Below, in pieces: positions 63,401 to 64,000 of a stretch of DNA of 64,000 bases (its first letter is position 1; the number at the start of each line of letters is the position of its first letter). Origin of the DNA: Corynebacterium durum (GTDB lineage: Bacteria; Actinomycetota; Actinomycetes; Mycobacteriales; Mycobacteriaceae). Where the stretch lies: positions 1,922,001 through 1,986,000 of the forward strand of contig NZ_CP047200.1 of NCBI RefSeq assembly GCF_030408675.1. The letters are read 5' to 3'. The notes beneath the pieces were generated by a model. The model saw only the letters and a list, made by a program, of their open reading frames with translations, was not told the DNA's origin and did not search any database. Both the position numbers and the translations under genes were made by a program.

Positions 63401-64000
63401 ATGACCCCCAATCACCCGCACCCACCCCTCACCAGGCGCGCGTTCCTCCGTGCATCAGCCGCCGCAGTCGCAGGGGTGTCGTTAGCGGGCATGGCTTCCT
63501 CCTGCGGGTCCACCTCCCCCACCATAGATGGCCCAGACTCCGTTCTGGATGTCACCATCGGCTATGTCCCCATCGCCTGTGCCGCCCCGCTTGTGCTTGC
63601 CAGCGCCCAGAAACTGTTTGACCAGCACGGGGTCAACGTCGCATTGCGTAAATATGCGGGGTGGGCGGACCTGTGGAGCGCCTACTCCACCGGCGAGTTG
63701 AATGTGGCGCACATGCTCGCCCCCATGCCGCTAGCCATTAATGCGGGTGCCGCCAATGGCCAGCGCCCCACCGAGGTGGCCTTCACGCAAAACACCAATG
63801 GCCAGGCCATTACGCTGGCAGAAAAACACGTGGGCCGGGCACAGTCGGCGAAAGATTTTGCAGGAATGGTCATTGGCATCCCGTTTGAGTTTTCCGTGCA
63901 CGCCCTACTGCTGCGTGATTTCCTTGTTGCCGGTGGGGTAGATCCGGTGCGTGACCTGGAACTTCGACTCCTGCGCCCTGCGGACATGATCGCGCAACTG
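63401..64000 (+). CDS. Tat-dependent lipoprotein, NrtA/SsuA-type ABC substrate-binding protein (partial)
   Basis: The first 200 residues are in the window; the gene runs off the end. A twin-arginine signal (TRRAFLRASAAAVAG, residues 11-25) ends in a lipobox-like ASSC. The mature part, VLDVTIGYVPIACAAPLVLA, KYAGWADLWSAYSTGELNVAHMLAPMPLA and GMVIGIPFEFSVHALLLRDFL, resembles NrtA/CmpA and sulfonate-binding proteins, and the HMLAPMPLA block is closest to the NrtA type. Permease and ATPase genes should follow beyond the window. Upstream McbR-like box and divergent monooxygenase genes suggest a sulfur source, though a nitrate or bicarbonate ligand is possible. Confidence 0.85.
   Translation, partial: MTPNHPHPPLTRRAFLRASAAAVAGVSLAGMASSCGSTSPTIDGPDSVLDVTIGYVPIACAAPLVLASAQKLFDQHGVNVALRKYAGWADLWSAYSTGELNVAHMLAPMPLAINAGAANGQRPTEVAFTQNTNGQAITLAEKHVGRAQSAKDFAGMVIGIPFEFSVHALLLRDFLVAGGVDPVRDLELRLLRPADMIAQL

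Overview
The window is a stretch of Corynebacterium chromosome of moderately high GC. The evidence is gene content and gene order: mraZ, the metF/idsA/mptA/pknL/aroG/mptC lipomannan-type cluster, PimB', the qcrCAB-ctaE and ctaC-ctaF respiratory genes, ltsA, cobUTS, ilvE, a three-lipoyl-domain E2, lipB/lipA and glnA. As I remember it, this order matches the region around cg2380-cg2429 of C. glutamicum. I could not run a species-level search. I see no rRNA, tRNA, CRISPR array, intact insertion sequence or prophage.

Layout. 1-2700: mraZ with two arrays of MraZ-type boxes, a DUF3040 protein, and a HEPN-domain gene and a GNAT gene divergent around a LexA-like box. 2.7-17.2 kb: metF, polyprenyl synthase, mannosyltransferase MptA, the PknL substrate-like regulator, Ser/Thr kinase PknL, class II DAHP synthase, an Rv2179c-type exoribonuclease, a double-length MptC-like mannosyltransferase, an acyltransferase, PlsC, glucokinase and PimB'. 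This is a cell-envelope glycolipid block. 17.2-20.3 kb: two NlpC/P60 peptidoglycan hydrolases, the second behind a c-di-AMP (ydaO) riboswitch, then DoxX. 20.4-27 kb: qcrB-qcrA-qcrC-ctaE and ctaF-ctaC, the bc1-aa3 supercomplex except CtaD. 27.3-38.9 kb: ltsA, a flavodoxin-fold oxidoreductase, an A-type Fe-S carrier, DUF3043, cobU-cobT-cobS, ilvE, leucyl aminopeptidase, a small unknown, and aceF with an exact 268 bp internal repeat.

39.1-42 kb: a two-gene insertion before lipB. It holds a large FtsK/HerA-like protein with no Walker motifs and a membrane-anchored Cys-containing surface protein. 42-48.8 kb: lipB and lipA, separated by a TetR-permease-ATPase operon and a MarR gene. Three MarR-type dyads spaced exactly 21 bp lie between the MarR gene and lipA. 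48.8-53.5 kb: DUF4191, an AspT/YidE-type permease, an RDD protein and glnA. 54.4-60.3 kb: a complete urease operon, ureABCEFGD, plus a UT-type urea channel. 60.3-60.9 kb: a mazEF pair whose promoter and start codon lie inside a palindrome with 18 bp arms. 60.9-64 kb: a flavin reductase, an acyl-CoA-dehydrogenase-like monooxygenase and an OsmC protein, divergent from a Tat-lipoprotein ABC binding protein cut by the window end, with McbR-like boxes between them.

Many genes show a -10 hexamer 6-8 nt before the start codon and no ribosome binding site, the pattern of leaderless transcripts. I used this to choose several starts. The most novel-looking items are the inactivated FtsK/HerA pair, the duplicated MptC, the phased MarR operators, the mazEF start-codon palindrome and the McbR-like sulfur locus.
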